Shown here in pieces: positions 44,794 to 54,350 of a stretch of DNA of 64,000 nt (position 1 is the stretch's first letter; every line of letters begins with the position of its first letter). Location: the NCBI GenBank assembly GCA_965249785.1, contig CBDFMU010000043.1, positions 1 through 64,000 of the forward strand, given 5' to 3'. A program made the translations under genes and the position numbers. Source of the stretch: M3007 sp965249785. Lineage in GTDB: Bacteria; Bacteroidota; Bacteroidia; Chitinophagales; Saprospiraceae. Under the pieces are notes generated by a model, which ran no database searches, had not been told where the DNA came from, and was given only the letters and a program-made list of their open reading frames with translations.

Positions 44794-46110
44794 ATGTCCG
44801 TCGCTACCGAAACACGACCACAATATAAAGTCAAAGACATCGCCTTGGCCGAATGGGGCCGCAAGGAAATCCACCTCGCCGAGGCAGAAATGCCGGGCCT
44901 CATGTCTCTGCGCGAAGAATTTGGTGCCAGCAAACCCCTGCGCGGTGCCCGCGTCGCTGGTTGCCTGCACATGACCATCCAAACCGCCGTGTTGATCGAA
45001 ACACTGGTTGAATTGGGTGCCGAAGTGAGCTGGTCGTCCTGCAATATTTTTTCCACGCAAGACCACGCTGCTGCCGCCATTGCTGCTGTTGGTATTCCGG
45101 TTTTTGCCTGGAAAGGCATGAATGCTGAAGAATTTGACTGGTGTATCGAGCAAACGCTGTTTGCATTCAAAGACGGTCAGCCACTCAATATGATCCTCGA
45201 CGATGGCGGCGACTTGACTAACATGGTGCTCGATCAATTCCCGGAACTGGTCGCCAACATTCGCGGTATTTCGGAAGAAACGACCACGGGCGTACACCGT
45301 TTATATGAGCGCGTTGGTAAAGGCACACTGCCAATGCCCGCGATCAATATCAATGACTCGGTGACCAAGTCGAAATTTGATAACAAATACGGTTGCAAAG
45401 AAAGTCTGGTAGATGCTATTCGCCGCGCTACCGATATTATGATGGCCGGTAAAGTGGCGGTCGTGGCTGGTTACGGCGACGTAGGCAAAGGTTCTGCCGC
45501 TTCGTTGCGCGGTGCCGGTGCACGCGTGATCGTCACCGAAATTGATCCGATCTGTGCTTTGCAGGCTGCGATGGACGGTTTTGAGGTGAAAAAGATGGAA
45601 AATGCTATTCCCCGCGCCAATATCGTGGTGACGGCGACTGGCAACTGTGACATCATTTCGGAAAAACACTTCCGTATGATGAACGACAAGACTATCGTTT
45701 GCAACATCGGCCACTTCGATAACGAGATTGACATGGCCTGGCTGAACACCAACTATGGCCACACCAAAGTGACCATCAAACCACAAGTTGATCTCTATAA
45801 CATAGATGGCAAAGAACTACTTGTGCTAGCCGAAGGTCGTTTGGTCAATCTCGGCTGCGGCACTGGTCACCCTTCTTTTGTAATGTCCAATTCCTTCACC
45901 AATCAAGTGTTGGCGCAACTGGAGCTGTGGCAAAATGCCGGTAAATACGACAACCAGGTTTATATGTTGCCAAAACATCTGGACGAGAAAGTAGCCCGTC
46001 TGCACCTGGCTAAAATCGGGGTGGAACTGGAAGAACTAAAACAACACCAAGCCGACTATATCGGGGTAAAAACGGAAGGTCCATTCAAGCCGGATTATTA
46101 TCGGTATTGA
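44794..46110 (+). CDS. ahcY: Adenosylhomocysteinase
   Basis: 438 residues from the ATG at 44794; the frame upstream is repeat sequence. Splits S-adenosylhomocysteine to adenosine and homocysteine in the methyl cycle. Features in order: GARVAGCLHMTIQTAVLIET, SSCNIFSTQDHAAAA, DDGGDLTNM, the NAD-binding GYGDVGKGSAASLRGAGA, VTATGNCDIISEKH, CNIGHFDNEID and the end PFKPDYYRY that closes the active site. Complete. A strong bidirectional terminator follows. Confidence 0.97.
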   Translation: MSVATETRPQYKVKDIALAEWGRKEIHLAEAEMPGLMSLREEFGASKPLRGARVAGCLHMTIQTAVLIETLVELGAEVSWSSCNIFSTQDHAAAAIAAVGIPVFAWKGMNAEEFDWCIEQTLFAFKDGQPLNMILDDGGDLTNMVLDQFPELVANIRGISEETTTGVHRLYERVGKGTLPMPAININDSVTKSKFDNKYGCKESLVDAIRRATDIMMAGKVAVVAGYGDVGKGSAASLRGAGARVIVTEIDPICALQAAMDGFEVKKMENAIPRANIVVTATGNCDIISEKHFRMMNDKTIVCNIGHFDNEIDMAWLNTNYGHTKVTIKPQVDLYNIDGKELLVLAEGRLVNLGCGTGHPSFVMSNSFTNQVLAQLELWQNAGKYDNQVYMLPKHLDEKVARLHLAKIGVELEELKQHQADYIGVKTEGPFKPDYYRY

Positions 46111-46143
46111 TTTTTTGGCGTTAAACTTTTAACGTTGAAAATT

Positions 46144-46198
46144 TGAATAAAAAGCGCGGCCCGTCTCCGATAGGATGACGGGCCGCGCTTTTTATTCA
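46144..46198. terminator. Strong bidirectional terminator
   Basis: Arms of 22 bases (46144-46165 and 46177-46198) are exact inverse complements: a GC core AAGCGCGGCCCGTC with A/T flanks that give a T-tail on both strands, loop of 11 bases. It lies between the convergent ahcY and proline dehydrogenase genes, nearer ahcY. Confidence 0.9.
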
Positions 46199-46445
46199 CT
46201 TAAAGGTTTATCACTATTTAGCCCGTTTTTCTATTCCCAGAGGGAATATATGTTTATAGAACGAAGTTTTCACATGAAATCCCTTCGGGATTTTGAAACA
46301 CTTTCTTTTAATAGCTATAAACATAGATTCCCTTCGGGAATTTAGACATATTATAGTCAACACAGAGTGGTTTTGAACAGAGGTCGAATGTAAATTATTC
46401 ACTATCAATAACTCAACCCCTCTCAACTTTTACTTGAAAATATTT
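46199..46445. repeat. Nested palindromes with TCCCTTCGGGA units
   Basis: GGGAATATATGTTTATAG (46242-46259) pairs with CTATAAACATAGATTCCC (46315-46332) with few mismatches. The structure carries three small palindromes: ATTCCCAGAGGGAAT at 46233-46247, AATCCCTTCGGGATT in the middle (about 46278-46292), and ATTCCCTTCGGGAAT at 46327-46341. On paper this folds like a branched, cloverleaf-like RNA. It lies between ahcY's terminator and the stop of the proline dehydrogenase gene. No coding potential seen. Confidence 0.65.
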
Positions 46446-47618
46446 CTACAAACCCCTTCTATTTACCTCTTGCTCAATCAGTTTTAATTCCCGCCCAGCA
46501 TCGCCCGTCACCGAAGTATTCTCCTGCGCCCGACGAATCAAGTACGGAATCACATCTACCACTTGGCCATAAGGCATATACTTGCTGGCGCGAAATCCGG
46601 CGGCGGCGAGATTGAAAGTAAGATTATCACTCATGCCGAGCAGTTGGCTGAATAGCGTGTGCGGATGGTCGTGTGCAATGCCTTTTTTATCCATAATTTC
46701 CACTTGCAGTAGTGCGCTGGTTGCATTGTGGCTGGCATTGCACATAGCAAGGTGATCCAGATGATCCAGACAAAAACGCAGGGCAGTATTATAATGATCG
46801 TCCGTAGTCGCTTTATCGGGATTGATCGGGCTGGAATAGCCGAGGGCTTGGGCGCGGTTGCGTTCTTTTTCCATGTAGGCCCCGCGCACGAGTTTAGCAC
46901 CCAGCAGGAAATTATATTTTTGTGCCCGGTCAAAACTCTCGATCAGGAACTGCAAACGGTCGTGCCGATACATTTGGAAAGTATTGTACACCACCACGCG
47001 CTCCTTATTGTAACGCTTCATCATCAGCCAGACGAGGTGGTCAATCGAATCCTGAATCCAGCTTTCTTCGGCATCAATAAACACCGAAACACCTTTTTTG
47101 GAAGCATGGTAACATACTGCATCGATGCGTTTTAGGACATTTCGGTATTCGCCGAGTTGTTCCCGCGTCAGGGTTTGTTTGTCCTGAATGATTTCTAGCA
47201 GATCAAACCTGGCCAAACCAGTCACTTTGGTACTCACTACGGGAATGTTATGGCCAGAACGCGACGCAAAATCAATCGCCCGAATATTTTCATTCATCGT
47301 GTAATTGAAATCATTTTCCGTCTCTTTCGCTTCCGCACCGTAGTCCAGGATGGTCAACGTGTTGTAGGCCGCCAACCGATCAATATTGTCTTGACAACCG
47401 AGCAAAGTAGTGCCGCCACAGAATTGATCAAAGATCGTTTGTTTCACTACTCTTTCTGCCAAGGGCAAACGATGCTCGACCGCCCAAAGCCCCAATTTAG
47501 AGCCATATTTTACCAGCCACGGACGATTCATCATCCGAAACAGCCAGGCGGTTTTTTGTAGTGCACGATTGTCAAGATGCGAAAAAGCGATCTCTGTATT
47601 TGAAAAATCAACTTGCAT
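46446..47618 (-). CDS. Proline dehydrogenase
   Basis: 390 residues from the ATG at 47618 (MQVDFSNTEIAFSH); the longer frame to 47699 would run through the palindrome. Oxidises proline to pyrroline-5-carboxylate with FAD. Features are FCGGTTLLGC near residue 75, VVVYNTFQMYRHDRLQFL, LGAKLVRGAYMEKERNRA, CNASHNATSAL and YMPYGQVVDVIPYLIRRAQE, in the order of the TIM-barrel family. Monofunctional (no aldehyde dehydrogenase fusion). Cytoplasmic or membrane-peripheral. Confidence 0.93.
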   Translation of the reverse strand: MQVDFSNTEIAFSHLDNRALQKTAWLFRMMNRPWLVKYGSKLGLWAVEHRLPLAERVVKQTIFDQFCGGTTLLGCQDNIDRLAAYNTLTILDYGAEAKETENDFNYTMNENIRAIDFASRSGHNIPVVSTKVTGLARFDLLEIIQDKQTLTREQLGEYRNVLKRIDAVCYHASKKGVSVFIDAEESWIQDSIDHLVWLMMKRYNKERVVVYNTFQMYRHDRLQFLIESFDRAQKYNFLLGAKLVRGAYMEKERNRAQALGYSSPINPDKATTDDHYNTALRFCLDHLDHLAMCNASHNATSALLQVEIMDKKGIAHDHPHTLFSQLLGMSDNLTFNLAAAGFRASKYMPYGQVVDVIPYLIRRAQENTSVTGDAGRELKLIEQEVNRRGL

Positions 47619-47705
47619 AATTGGTAGAGTGCGGCATTTATTCCGCAATTGATTCATTGTCAAATATTTAGGAATTGTCATACGGAATAAATTCCGCACT
47701 CCGGC
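47619..47705. repeat. 19-bp palindrome GAGTGCGGAATTTATTCCG
   Basis: GAGTGCGGCATTTATTCCG (47627-47645) pairs with CGGAATAAATTCCGCACTC (47683-47701) with one mismatch; the loop of 37 bases contains CAATTG. It fills the gap between the proline dehydrogenase start and the shikimate dehydrogenase stop, so the longer proline dehydrogenase reading frame is an artefact of it. Confidence 0.7.
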
Positions 47706-48464
47706 TTACTCACCATTCCATATTTCCCAGGCTCGTTCGGCCTGCAAATGCAACATCTCCAAACCGTTTTGCACCGCACAACCCCGCGCCCGCGCCTGTT
47801 GCAAAAGTAACGTTTCAGGTGGATTGTAAACGAGGTCGAACACCAAATGTTCCGGTCCCAGGGAGTTCAGCGGTACGGGCGGCATGGTTTCCACCTGCGG
47901 AAAAGTTCCCATCGGCGTAGCATTCACGATCAATGCACGACCCCTGGAAAGCAAAGGCACCAATTCATCGTAGTCAATTTGGCCTTTCCCCATCGGTTGC
48001 CGGGAGACAAATTGGAACGGAATATCCAGTTTGCGTAGTACGTAGGCCACCGCTTTGGCCGCCCCGCCGGTGCCAAGGATAAAAGCCTTTAGGGCCGGCG
48101 CACTAGATAATACCGAGGTCAGAAAACCAGTATTATGCAGCGACATTTCAAACCCGTACACATCCGTATTATAGCCAGCGAGCCGCCCGTCGCGGATGCA
48201 AATGCAATTTACCGCGCCGACTTGTTGGGCAGTCGCATCCAATTCATCAAGAAATTCCATCACGCTTTCCTTGTGCGGAATAGTGACGTTTAGTCCGCAT
48301 AAATCCGGGTGGGCGATCAATAGTTGCGGCAATTCGCTGATATTTGGCAGCGAAAATAGTTCATAGCGAACGTCCAGTATGCCTTCGCGCGCAAACTTTT
48401 CGGTGAAAAACTGCTGCGAAAAAGAATGACCGAGCGGATAACCGATGAGACCGAATAAGCGCAT
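47706..48464 (-). CDS. aroE: Shikimate dehydrogenase
   Basis: 252 residues. Reduces dehydroshikimate with NADPH in aromatic biosynthesis. The shikimate-binding S-x-S at GHSFSQQFF (12-20), the catalytic lysine K65 in NVTIPHK and aspartate D101 in GYNTDVYGF, and the glycine-rich GTGGAAKA at 131-138 are all in place, with NATPMGTFP and VYNPPETLLLQQARARGC closing the fold. Likely read with proline dehydrogenase only if transcription crosses the palindrome; no direct operon evidence. Confidence 0.95.
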   Translation of the reverse strand: MRLFGLIGYPLGHSFSQQFFTEKFAREGILDVRYELFSLPNISELPQLLIAHPDLCGLNVTIPHKESVMEFLDELDATAQQVGAVNCICIRDGRLAGYNTDVYGFEMSLHNTGFLTSVLSSAPALKAFILGTGGAAKAVAYVLRKLDIPFQFVSRQPMGKGQIDYDELVPLLSRGRALIVNATPMGTFPQVETMPPVPLNSLGPEHLVFDLVYNPPETLLLQQARARGCAVQNGLEMLHLQAERAWEIWNGE

Positions 48465-48669
48465 GATGAGGCCAGGATTTTTTTTCGTAAAGATGGGGGA
48501 CTTTTTGGCAGGAAGAAATGTTTATTATAAAGCTGTTTAAGAAAATTATCTACAGTTAGTTTAGAACGTTTAAAAAGGTTTAGTTTGTGATCCTCAGTAG
48601 GTTACATTTCATCTTTGTTCAAAAACCACTCTGCGTTGACCATATCTCTTCAAACTTTACTATAAAAAC

Positions 48670-49194
48670 ATGAATGTACAACTAGAAACACCAAGACTAA
48701 TATTAAGAGATATTAGAATGGAAGATGATAAAGCTATGTTTGAATTAGATAGTAATCCAGCAGTATTAACTTATCTGGGCATAGCACCACAAACCGATAT
48801 AGAGCAAAGCCGAGAAGTAATAAGATTTATTCATAGTCAATATGAAAATTATGGTATTGGTAGATTTGCTGTAATGTTAAAAGATACTAATGAATTTATT
48901 GGTTGGGCTGGCTTAAAATACATTACCGATCCAATAAATAATTATGTCCACTTCCATGACGTGGGCTATCGCTTCATTCAACGTTACTGGGGGAAGGGGT
49001 ACGCTACCGAAGCGGCAAAAGCGAGTCTTGACTATGGTTTTAATATATTGGGTATAAATAAAATATACGCAACTGCGATGTGCACCAATCAAGCTTCGCA
49101 AGCAGTTTTAAAGAAAACAGGATTGAAGTATGTCAATGACTTTACTCATAAAGAGATGGCTTTGAAATGGTTCGAAGCCACCAATCCGGCCTAG
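48670..49194 (+). CDS. GNAT family N-acetyltransferase, RimJ-like
   Basis: 174 residues with the usual start LETPRLILRDIRMED, then NYGIGRFAVMLKDTNEFIGW and the acetyl-CoA site RYWGKGYATEAAKASLDY. The family acetylates ribosomal proteins or small molecules. The first 240 bases use AT-rich codons (AGA, ATA, TTA, ACA), unlike all neighbouring genes, while the middle (about 48940-49040) is closer to the local composition; the gap upstream is AT-rich too. This suggests recent arrival from a lower-GC relative. Confidence 0.88.
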   Translation: MNVQLETPRLILRDIRMEDDKAMFELDSNPAVLTYLGIAPQTDIEQSREVIRFIHSQYENYGIGRFAVMLKDTNEFIGWAGLKYITDPINNYVHFHDVGYRFIQRYWGKGYATEAAKASLDYGFNILGINKIYATAMCTNQASQAVLKKTGLKYVNDFTHKEMALKWFEATNPA

Positions 49195-49262
49195 GACGCT
49201 AACAGCCAAACTTTTTGCAGCGACTCCATTTTCTGCACCTCCGTACCTACCTTCGCCCCATC

Positions 49263-51728
49263 ATGTCCCGTTTGAACAAGTACGTCTGTATTCATGGCCA
49301 TTTCTACCAGCCTCCTCGCGAAAATGCCTGGCTCGAAACCGTCGAGCAGCAGGAATCGGCCCGGCCCTTCCACGATTGGAACGAGCGCATCAATTTCGAG
49401 TGCTATGCGCCCAACGCTGCCGCTCGCATTCTCGATGAGCAGAGCTGCATCACCAAGATCCGTAACAATTATAACCGCATTTCCTTCAATTTCGGTCCAA
49501 CGCTGCTCGCGTGGTTAGCCGAAAAAGATCCCGAAACCTACAACCTGCTGCGCAATGCCGACAAGCGCAGCCGCGAACGCTTCGGCGGGCACGGATCGGC
49601 ACTGGCCCAGGCCCATAGCCACCTGATATTGCCCCTGTGTAACTACCGCGACAAGGTGACGCAGGTTTATTGGGGTATTCGCGATTTTGAGCACCGCTTT
49701 GGACGCTACCCCGAAGGCATGTGGCTGGCGGAGACGGCAGTGGATACCGAGACGTTGGAAGTGCTGGCATCGCATGGTATTCAGTTTACCATTCTGGCAC
49801 CCCGTCAAGCAAAAGCTATTCGCAAAATAGCTGAACCAACGACCAGCGAACCCAAAACCGTACCCGTCGCTCAGGACTGGCGAGAGGTAACCGCCGAGAG
49901 CCTGGATACGCGCGTCCCTTACTGGTGCCTGCTGCCCAGTGGCCGTCGTATTGCCCTGTTTTTCTACAATGGCGGCATTGCCCAAGAGGTAGCTTTTAGC
50001 GGATTGCTCAATAGCGGTAAAAACTTTGCCCGGCGCATGACGGGCTTGTTCGACGATAATGACGAAGCCCAGATTGCCCACATTGCCACCGACGGCGAAA
50101 GCTACGGCCACCACCATCGCTACGGGGAAATGGCTTTGGCGGATTGTCTTAATCAGATCGAGGATAATGACTGGGCAAAATTGATCAATTATGGGCAGTT
50201 TCTGGAATTGCATCCGCCAAAATTCGAGGTGCAAATCCACGAAAAATCATCGTGGAGCTGTGTACACGGCATAGAACGCTGGCGGGCAGATTGCGGCTGT
50301 AGCACTGGCGGTCATCCCGGCTGGCAGCAACGCTGGCGCAAGCCCTTGCGCGATACCCTCGATTGGCTGCGCGACCGCCTTGCTCCTGTGTTCGAGCGCG
50401 AAGGCGCACGCTATCTGCGTGACCCGTGGGTGGCTCGCAATGAGTACATTACGGTGATGTTGCGCCGTACAGACGAGCGCATTCGCGCTTTTTTGAATAA
50501 ACACGCCCGTCGCGAACTTAGTCCGCTGGAGGAAGTCCTCGTGTTGCGCCTGCTCGAAATGCAGCGACATGCCGTGCTGATGTTTACGAGTTGTGGCTGG
50601 TTTTTTGACGAGATTTCGGGTATTGAAACCAACCAAATTCTACAATATGCTCGACGCGCAATGGAATATGCGCAGGATGTGGGTGAACTGAATCTGCACA
50701 ACGAATTTGTCAGTCGCCTGGCGGAAGCACCCAGCAACGTGTTTCCTGATGGAGCGGCGAGTTACCGTCAGAATGTGATTCCCACCAGCGTTAATCTAGA
50801 GCGCGTGGCCATGCACTTTGCCGTGGCCTCGCTATTTGAAGACAATCCGGAAGGATTAGACTTATTCAATTACACGGCTACGGTCGAGTTTTTTGAAAAA
50901 ATAGAGGCCGGTACCCCGCAGTTTGCCGCCGGGCGCATCTGCATCCGGTCGCGGCTCACCCATGCCGAAAGGACATTTTGCTTTGCTGTACTCTACCTCG
51001 GCCAACAGCATATCATCGGTAATATCAGCGGCACGATGAACCGTGCTGTTTTCGATGCGATGTATCAGCGCACGTCTAAGGCTTTTACCGCTGCCAATCT
51101 CGGAGAAGCCATCGGGATTTTACAGGAGTATTTCGGACCAGAAAAATTTACGCTGGCCACCCTGTTTGCCGACGAAAAGATTGAGATCATCAAAGCTATT
51201 ACCGAGTCAGGATTGGCAACGGCGGAATCTACTTTTCGGAACGTTTTTAATGACAACTATCAGTTAATGAATGGCTTACAGGAGGCTGGCCTGACTTTGC
51301 CCGATGCCTGGCGCAACATTGCTACCTATGTATTGAATGCCGATCTACTGGCCTTTTTTAAATACGATAACAGCGGGGATGCCCGTACGCTGCGGCGCAT
51401 CGCCGGGGATATGAAGAAATGGAATATTAAAATGAACGATCTCGAAGGATTGCGCCACGCGATTGGGGAATGGGCACATCGGGAAATTGAAAAAGTTTCG
51501 CTCGACACCTCTTCGGCCCCTCGCGTACAACGTATGAATGGCATCCTACAGATCGTAGAAGATATAGGCATAAAACCCCTCATGTGGCGCAGCCAAAACG
51601 TCTTCTATCTGCTCACCAAAGGCTACCGCAGGGGCCAGTGGGTTTTTGTAAATGAAGAATGGAAGACCGCTATGTCGGGCTTGGCCAATCTGCTGAAAGT
51701 CCGACTGAACGCACCAGCCAGCGCATAA
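49263..51728 (+). CDS. Glycoside hydrolase family 57 protein with DUF3536
   Basis: 821 residues from the ATG at 49263. The N-terminal GH57 barrel starts VCIHGHFYQPPRENAWLETV and has FNFGPTLLAWL, HLILPLCNYRDKVTQV, FGRYPEGMWLAETAVDTETL and IATDGESYGHHHRYGEMAL. From about residue 340 a long helical DUF3536 domain follows (GWQQRWRKPLRDTLDWLRD, RHAVLMFTSCGWFFDEISGI). GH57 enzymes act on alpha-glucans; the DUF3536 group has no tested activity I can name. No signal peptide, so intracellular glycogen or maltodextrin is a reasonable guess. Confidence 0.9.
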   Translation: MSRLNKYVCIHGHFYQPPRENAWLETVEQQESARPFHDWNERINFECYAPNAAARILDEQSCITKIRNNYNRISFNFGPTLLAWLAEKDPETYNLLRNADKRSRERFGGHGSALAQAHSHLILPLCNYRDKVTQVYWGIRDFEHRFGRYPEGMWLAETAVDTETLEVLASHGIQFTILAPRQAKAIRKIAEPTTSEPKTVPVAQDWREVTAESLDTRVPYWCLLPSGRRIALFFYNGGIAQEVAFSGLLNSGKNFARRMTGLFDDNDEAQIAHIATDGESYGHHHRYGEMALADCLNQIEDNDWAKLINYGQFLELHPPKFEVQIHEKSSWSCVHGIERWRADCGCSTGGHPGWQQRWRKPLRDTLDWLRDRLAPVFEREGARYLRDPWVARNEYITVMLRRTDERIRAFLNKHARRELSPLEEVLVLRLLEMQRHAVLMFTSCGWFFDEISGIETNQILQYARRAMEYAQDVGELNLHNEFVSRLAEAPSNVFPDGAASYRQNVIPTSVNLERVAMHFAVASLFEDNPEGLDLFNYTATVEFFEKIEAGTPQFAAGRICIRSRLTHAERTFCFAVLYLGQQHIIGNISGTMNRAVFDAMYQRTSKAFTAANLGEAIGILQEYFGPEKFTLATLFADEKIEIIKAITESGLATAESTFRNVFNDNYQLMNGLQEAGLTLPDAWRNIATYVLNADLLAFFKYDNSGDARTLRRIAGDMKKWNIKMNDLEGLRHAIGEWAHREIEKVSLDTSSAPRVQRMNGILQIVEDIGIKPLMWRSQNVFYLLTKGYRRGQWVFVNEEWKTAMSGLANLLKVRLNAPASA

Positions 51729-51917
51729 AACAAAGAGGTTTAGAGGGTTTAGGAAGCTTAGGAGGTTTAGGAATTTTGTATATAACATTGACTATCAATG
51801 ATATATGCTTTTCCCTAAACCTTTCTAAACCGTCTATCTCCTCTAAACTCTCCTCATGAAACAGCCTCCTAGAAAACTGGGTATTCCACATTTACTTTTT
51901 TCGCAGTGGTGCGCGGC
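51729..51917. repeat. GAGGTTTAG word palindrome after the GH57 gene
   Basis: Left: AGAGGTTTAGAGGGTTTAGG, AAGCTTAGGAGGTTTAGGA (51734-51771). Right: CCCTAAACC, TTCTAAACC, CCTCTAAACTC (about 51812-51850). The AT-rich loop has a further TATAACATTG... stretch. Between convergent genes, so it could end both transcripts. Confidence 0.6.
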
Positions 51918-52592
51918 TTATACCGCCACCTCGGCCAGCAACTCGCCATTTGGCCAGTGCTGCAAATGCGGGTGCTCGAAAAAGTTGACTTTACCAGTTT
52001 CTACGTCGTACATCCCGCCCACCAAGGCGATGTCGCCTTGTTCGAGCATAGTCTGCAGGATAGGACTGGCGCGGGGAATTTCATCCATGACATAATGGAC
52101 GTTGTTGGCCGCCACGGCATCCACAAAGGCATCGGGATCGTTGGGATCGTGTTCCGTGACCGGGGTATTGAGAAATGCGGGCCGTATTTTTTCCAATAGC
52201 GGGGTCAGGTTGCCCAGCTGGATGCGGCTACAGGCCCCTTTGATCGCGCCGCAGCGGGTGTGGCCCAATACGACGATGATTTTTGCACCGACCACTTGGC
52301 AGGCAAATTCCATGGAACCGACCATGTCTTCATTGACAATGTTGCCAGCCACCCGAAGGCTAAAAAGGTCTCCCAGTCCCTGGTCAAAAATCAGCGTATT
52401 AGAAATGCGGGAATCCATGCAACTGAGCACCAACGCGAAAGGATGTTGACCTTCCTTGGTTTCGTTGACTTGTTGCAACAGGTCGCGGTGAAGCTTTAAA
52501 TTGCTGATAAACCGTTGATTACCATCACGCAAGATATGAAATGCCTGTAACGGAGTAATTTGCGCTTGTATTTCTTTGGTGCGCTTGTGCAT
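51918..52592 (-). CDS. Beta-class carbonic anhydrase
   Basis: 224 residues. Zinc ligands C58, H111 and C114 with the D60/R62 dyad in LVLSCMDSRIS and LGHTRCGAIKGA are all present; LFSLRVAGNIVNEDMVGSME is typical. Interconverts CO2 and bicarbonate in the cytoplasm. It starts 14 bases after the stop of the SulP transporter gene on the same strand, so the two are very likely one operon, supplying bicarbonate-handling together. Confidence 0.93.
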   Translation of the reverse strand: MHKRTKEIQAQITPLQAFHILRDGNQRFISNLKLHRDLLQQVNETKEGQHPFALVLSCMDSRISNTLIFDQGLGDLFSLRVAGNIVNEDMVGSMEFACQVVGAKIIVVLGHTRCGAIKGACSRIQLGNLTPLLEKIRPAFLNTPVTEHDPNDPDAFVDAVAANNVHYVMDEIPRASPILQTMLEQGDIALVGGMYDVETGKVNFFEHPHLQHWPNGELLAEVAV

Positions 52593-52606
52593 AGCAAATT
52601 CTTTTT

Positions 52607-54256
52607 TTAGTGAACGGGAAAGGATTCAGAAAGCGAACTTTTTGGCGACATCGGTCCTTGTCCGGGTATACGATGGCTGGGTTCCGAATGCACGAAATCA
52701 GCCACCCAATACCGGTATTTATCCTGGAATCCACGTAAGGTAAGCTGGATGTTTTTGGCGGCTGCTTTCACACGCAGGAAATCACGGATGATCTCCAGCA
52801 CATCAAAATCAATGTACGCCGTATCGGAAGCATCTATCACGACTTTCGATCCTTCTGGCAGGTGGTCGAGGGTTAGTTTGATGCTGCCTTTGTTTAAAAA
52901 AGATACTTCCTGCGACAGTTTAAGGTAAATCACATCGCCCTCGTGGTATTCTTTGCGGTGAAAAAAGTAGGCATTTTTCATGTTACCCCGCAAGATGGCA
53001 AAAGTGCTGGCTACCAAACCAATTCCCACGCCAGTCAGCAAATCCGTGAATACCACCGCCACGACCGTAATAATAAATGGCCACCACTGATATTTGCCAT
53101 TGGCCCACATTTCCTTGAAAATGGATATTTTCGCAAGTTTGTAACCGGTCAGCAATAAAACAGCGGCCAGGGCAGCCAGTGGAATCAGGTTGAGTACGAC
53201 CGGAATCAGCGCGACCGAACTCAGAATCAGCAGTCCATGCACGATAGTTGCCATTTTGGTCTTGGCACCGGCATTCAAATTGGCCGAACCACGCACAATG
53301 ACCGAGGTAACTGGCAGACCGCCCAAAAGACCAGATAGGATGTTGCCAATGCCCTGGGCTTTGAGTTCGCGGTTGGGATTGGTAGTGCGTTTTTCCGGGT
53401 CAATATTATCCACCGCTTCAATGCAAAGCAGGGTTTCCACCGTGGCGACAGCACAAATAGTGAGGGCCACGGTATAAACCTTCGGATTCCATAACTGGCC
53501 AAAATCCGGCAGCGTGAATAACCCCAGAAATCCAGCAAAATCTTTGGCGACCGGAATGCTGACCAAATGGGTGTTCTGGATCACCCAGGGCCCACCCAGC
53601 CATTTAAACAATTCGTTGAGCACGACACTAACCAACACAGCCACTAAGGCCCCCGGCAAAAGACCTACTCGTCGCCGGATCGCTGGTTGCTCCCAAAGTA
53701 AGAGAATACCAATGCACACCAGCGTAACCAGAATAGCGCCCGGATGAATGATGCTACTCAGCGAATGTCCCAGAGAAGAAAGCGTATTGGTGCCATCGGC
53801 TTGCCAAAACGCCTCGTCACCTTCCGAATCTCGATCATAGCCCAGCGCGTGCGGGATTTGTTTTAGAATAATGATGATTCCGATGGCAGTGAGCATCCCT
53901 TTGATGACGTTGGAAGGGAAATAATCGGCCACTAAGCCAGCCCGGGCAAAACCCAGCGCGACCTGAAAAATACCCGCCAGCACCACCGCCAATAAGAATG
54001 CCTCGAAGCTGCCCAGTTGCTGGATGGCCACGAGCACTACTGCGGTCAGACCAGCCGCCGGGCCACTGACGCTGGTGTGTGAATTGCTGAGAAAACCAAT
54101 GACCAGACCACCGACCATGCCGGCGATCAGTCCGGAGAAAAGCGGTGCGCCGGAGGCCAGGGCAATACCGAGGCAGAGCGGGACGGCGATGAGGAACACC
54201 ACCAGACCCGCTGGCAAGTCCTGTTTCAGGCTCGCCAGAATATTTACTTTTTGCAT
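52607..54256 (-). CDS. SulP family anion transporter with STAS domain
   Basis: 549 residues from the ATG at 54256. About ten to twelve helices with the SulP signature near the start (LASLKQDLPAGLVVFLIAVP, NSHTSVSGPAAGLTAVV), then a C-terminal STAS domain of about 100 residues (GSKVVIDASDTAYIDFDVLEI). SulP proteins carry sulfate, bicarbonate or other anions; BicA-like members take up bicarbonate with Na+. The tight operon with carbonic anhydrase (14 bases) favours bicarbonate here. Confidence 0.9.
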   Translation of the reverse strand: MQKVNILASLKQDLPAGLVVFLIAVPLCLGIALASGAPLFSGLIAGMVGGLVIGFLSNSHTSVSGPAAGLTAVVLVAIQQLGSFEAFLLAVVLAGIFQVALGFARAGLVADYFPSNVIKGMLTAIGIIIILKQIPHALGYDRDSEGDEAFWQADGTNTLSSLGHSLSSIIHPGAILVTLVCIGILLLWEQPAIRRRVGLLPGALVAVLVSVVLNELFKWLGGPWVIQNTHLVSIPVAKDFAGFLGLFTLPDFGQLWNPKVYTVALTICAVATVETLLCIEAVDNIDPEKRTTNPNRELKAQGIGNILSGLLGGLPVTSVIVRGSANLNAGAKTKMATIVHGLLILSSVALIPVVLNLIPLAALAAVLLLTGYKLAKISIFKEMWANGKYQWWPFIITVVAVVFTDLLTGVGIGLVASTFAILRGNMKNAYFFHRKEYHEGDVIYLKLSQEVSFLNKGSIKLTLDHLPEGSKVVIDASDTAYIDFDVLEIIRDFLRVKAAAKNIQLTLRGFQDKYRYWVADFVHSEPSHRIPGQGPMSPKSSLSESFPVH

Positions 54257-54350
54257 GAATTTGAAGAGAATAGAGGAACAAAAATCTGCATCCACCAATG
54301 CTCGAGCGGCATAGGTGCAGTATGAAAAACAGGAAAGGAGCAGGAAAAAC

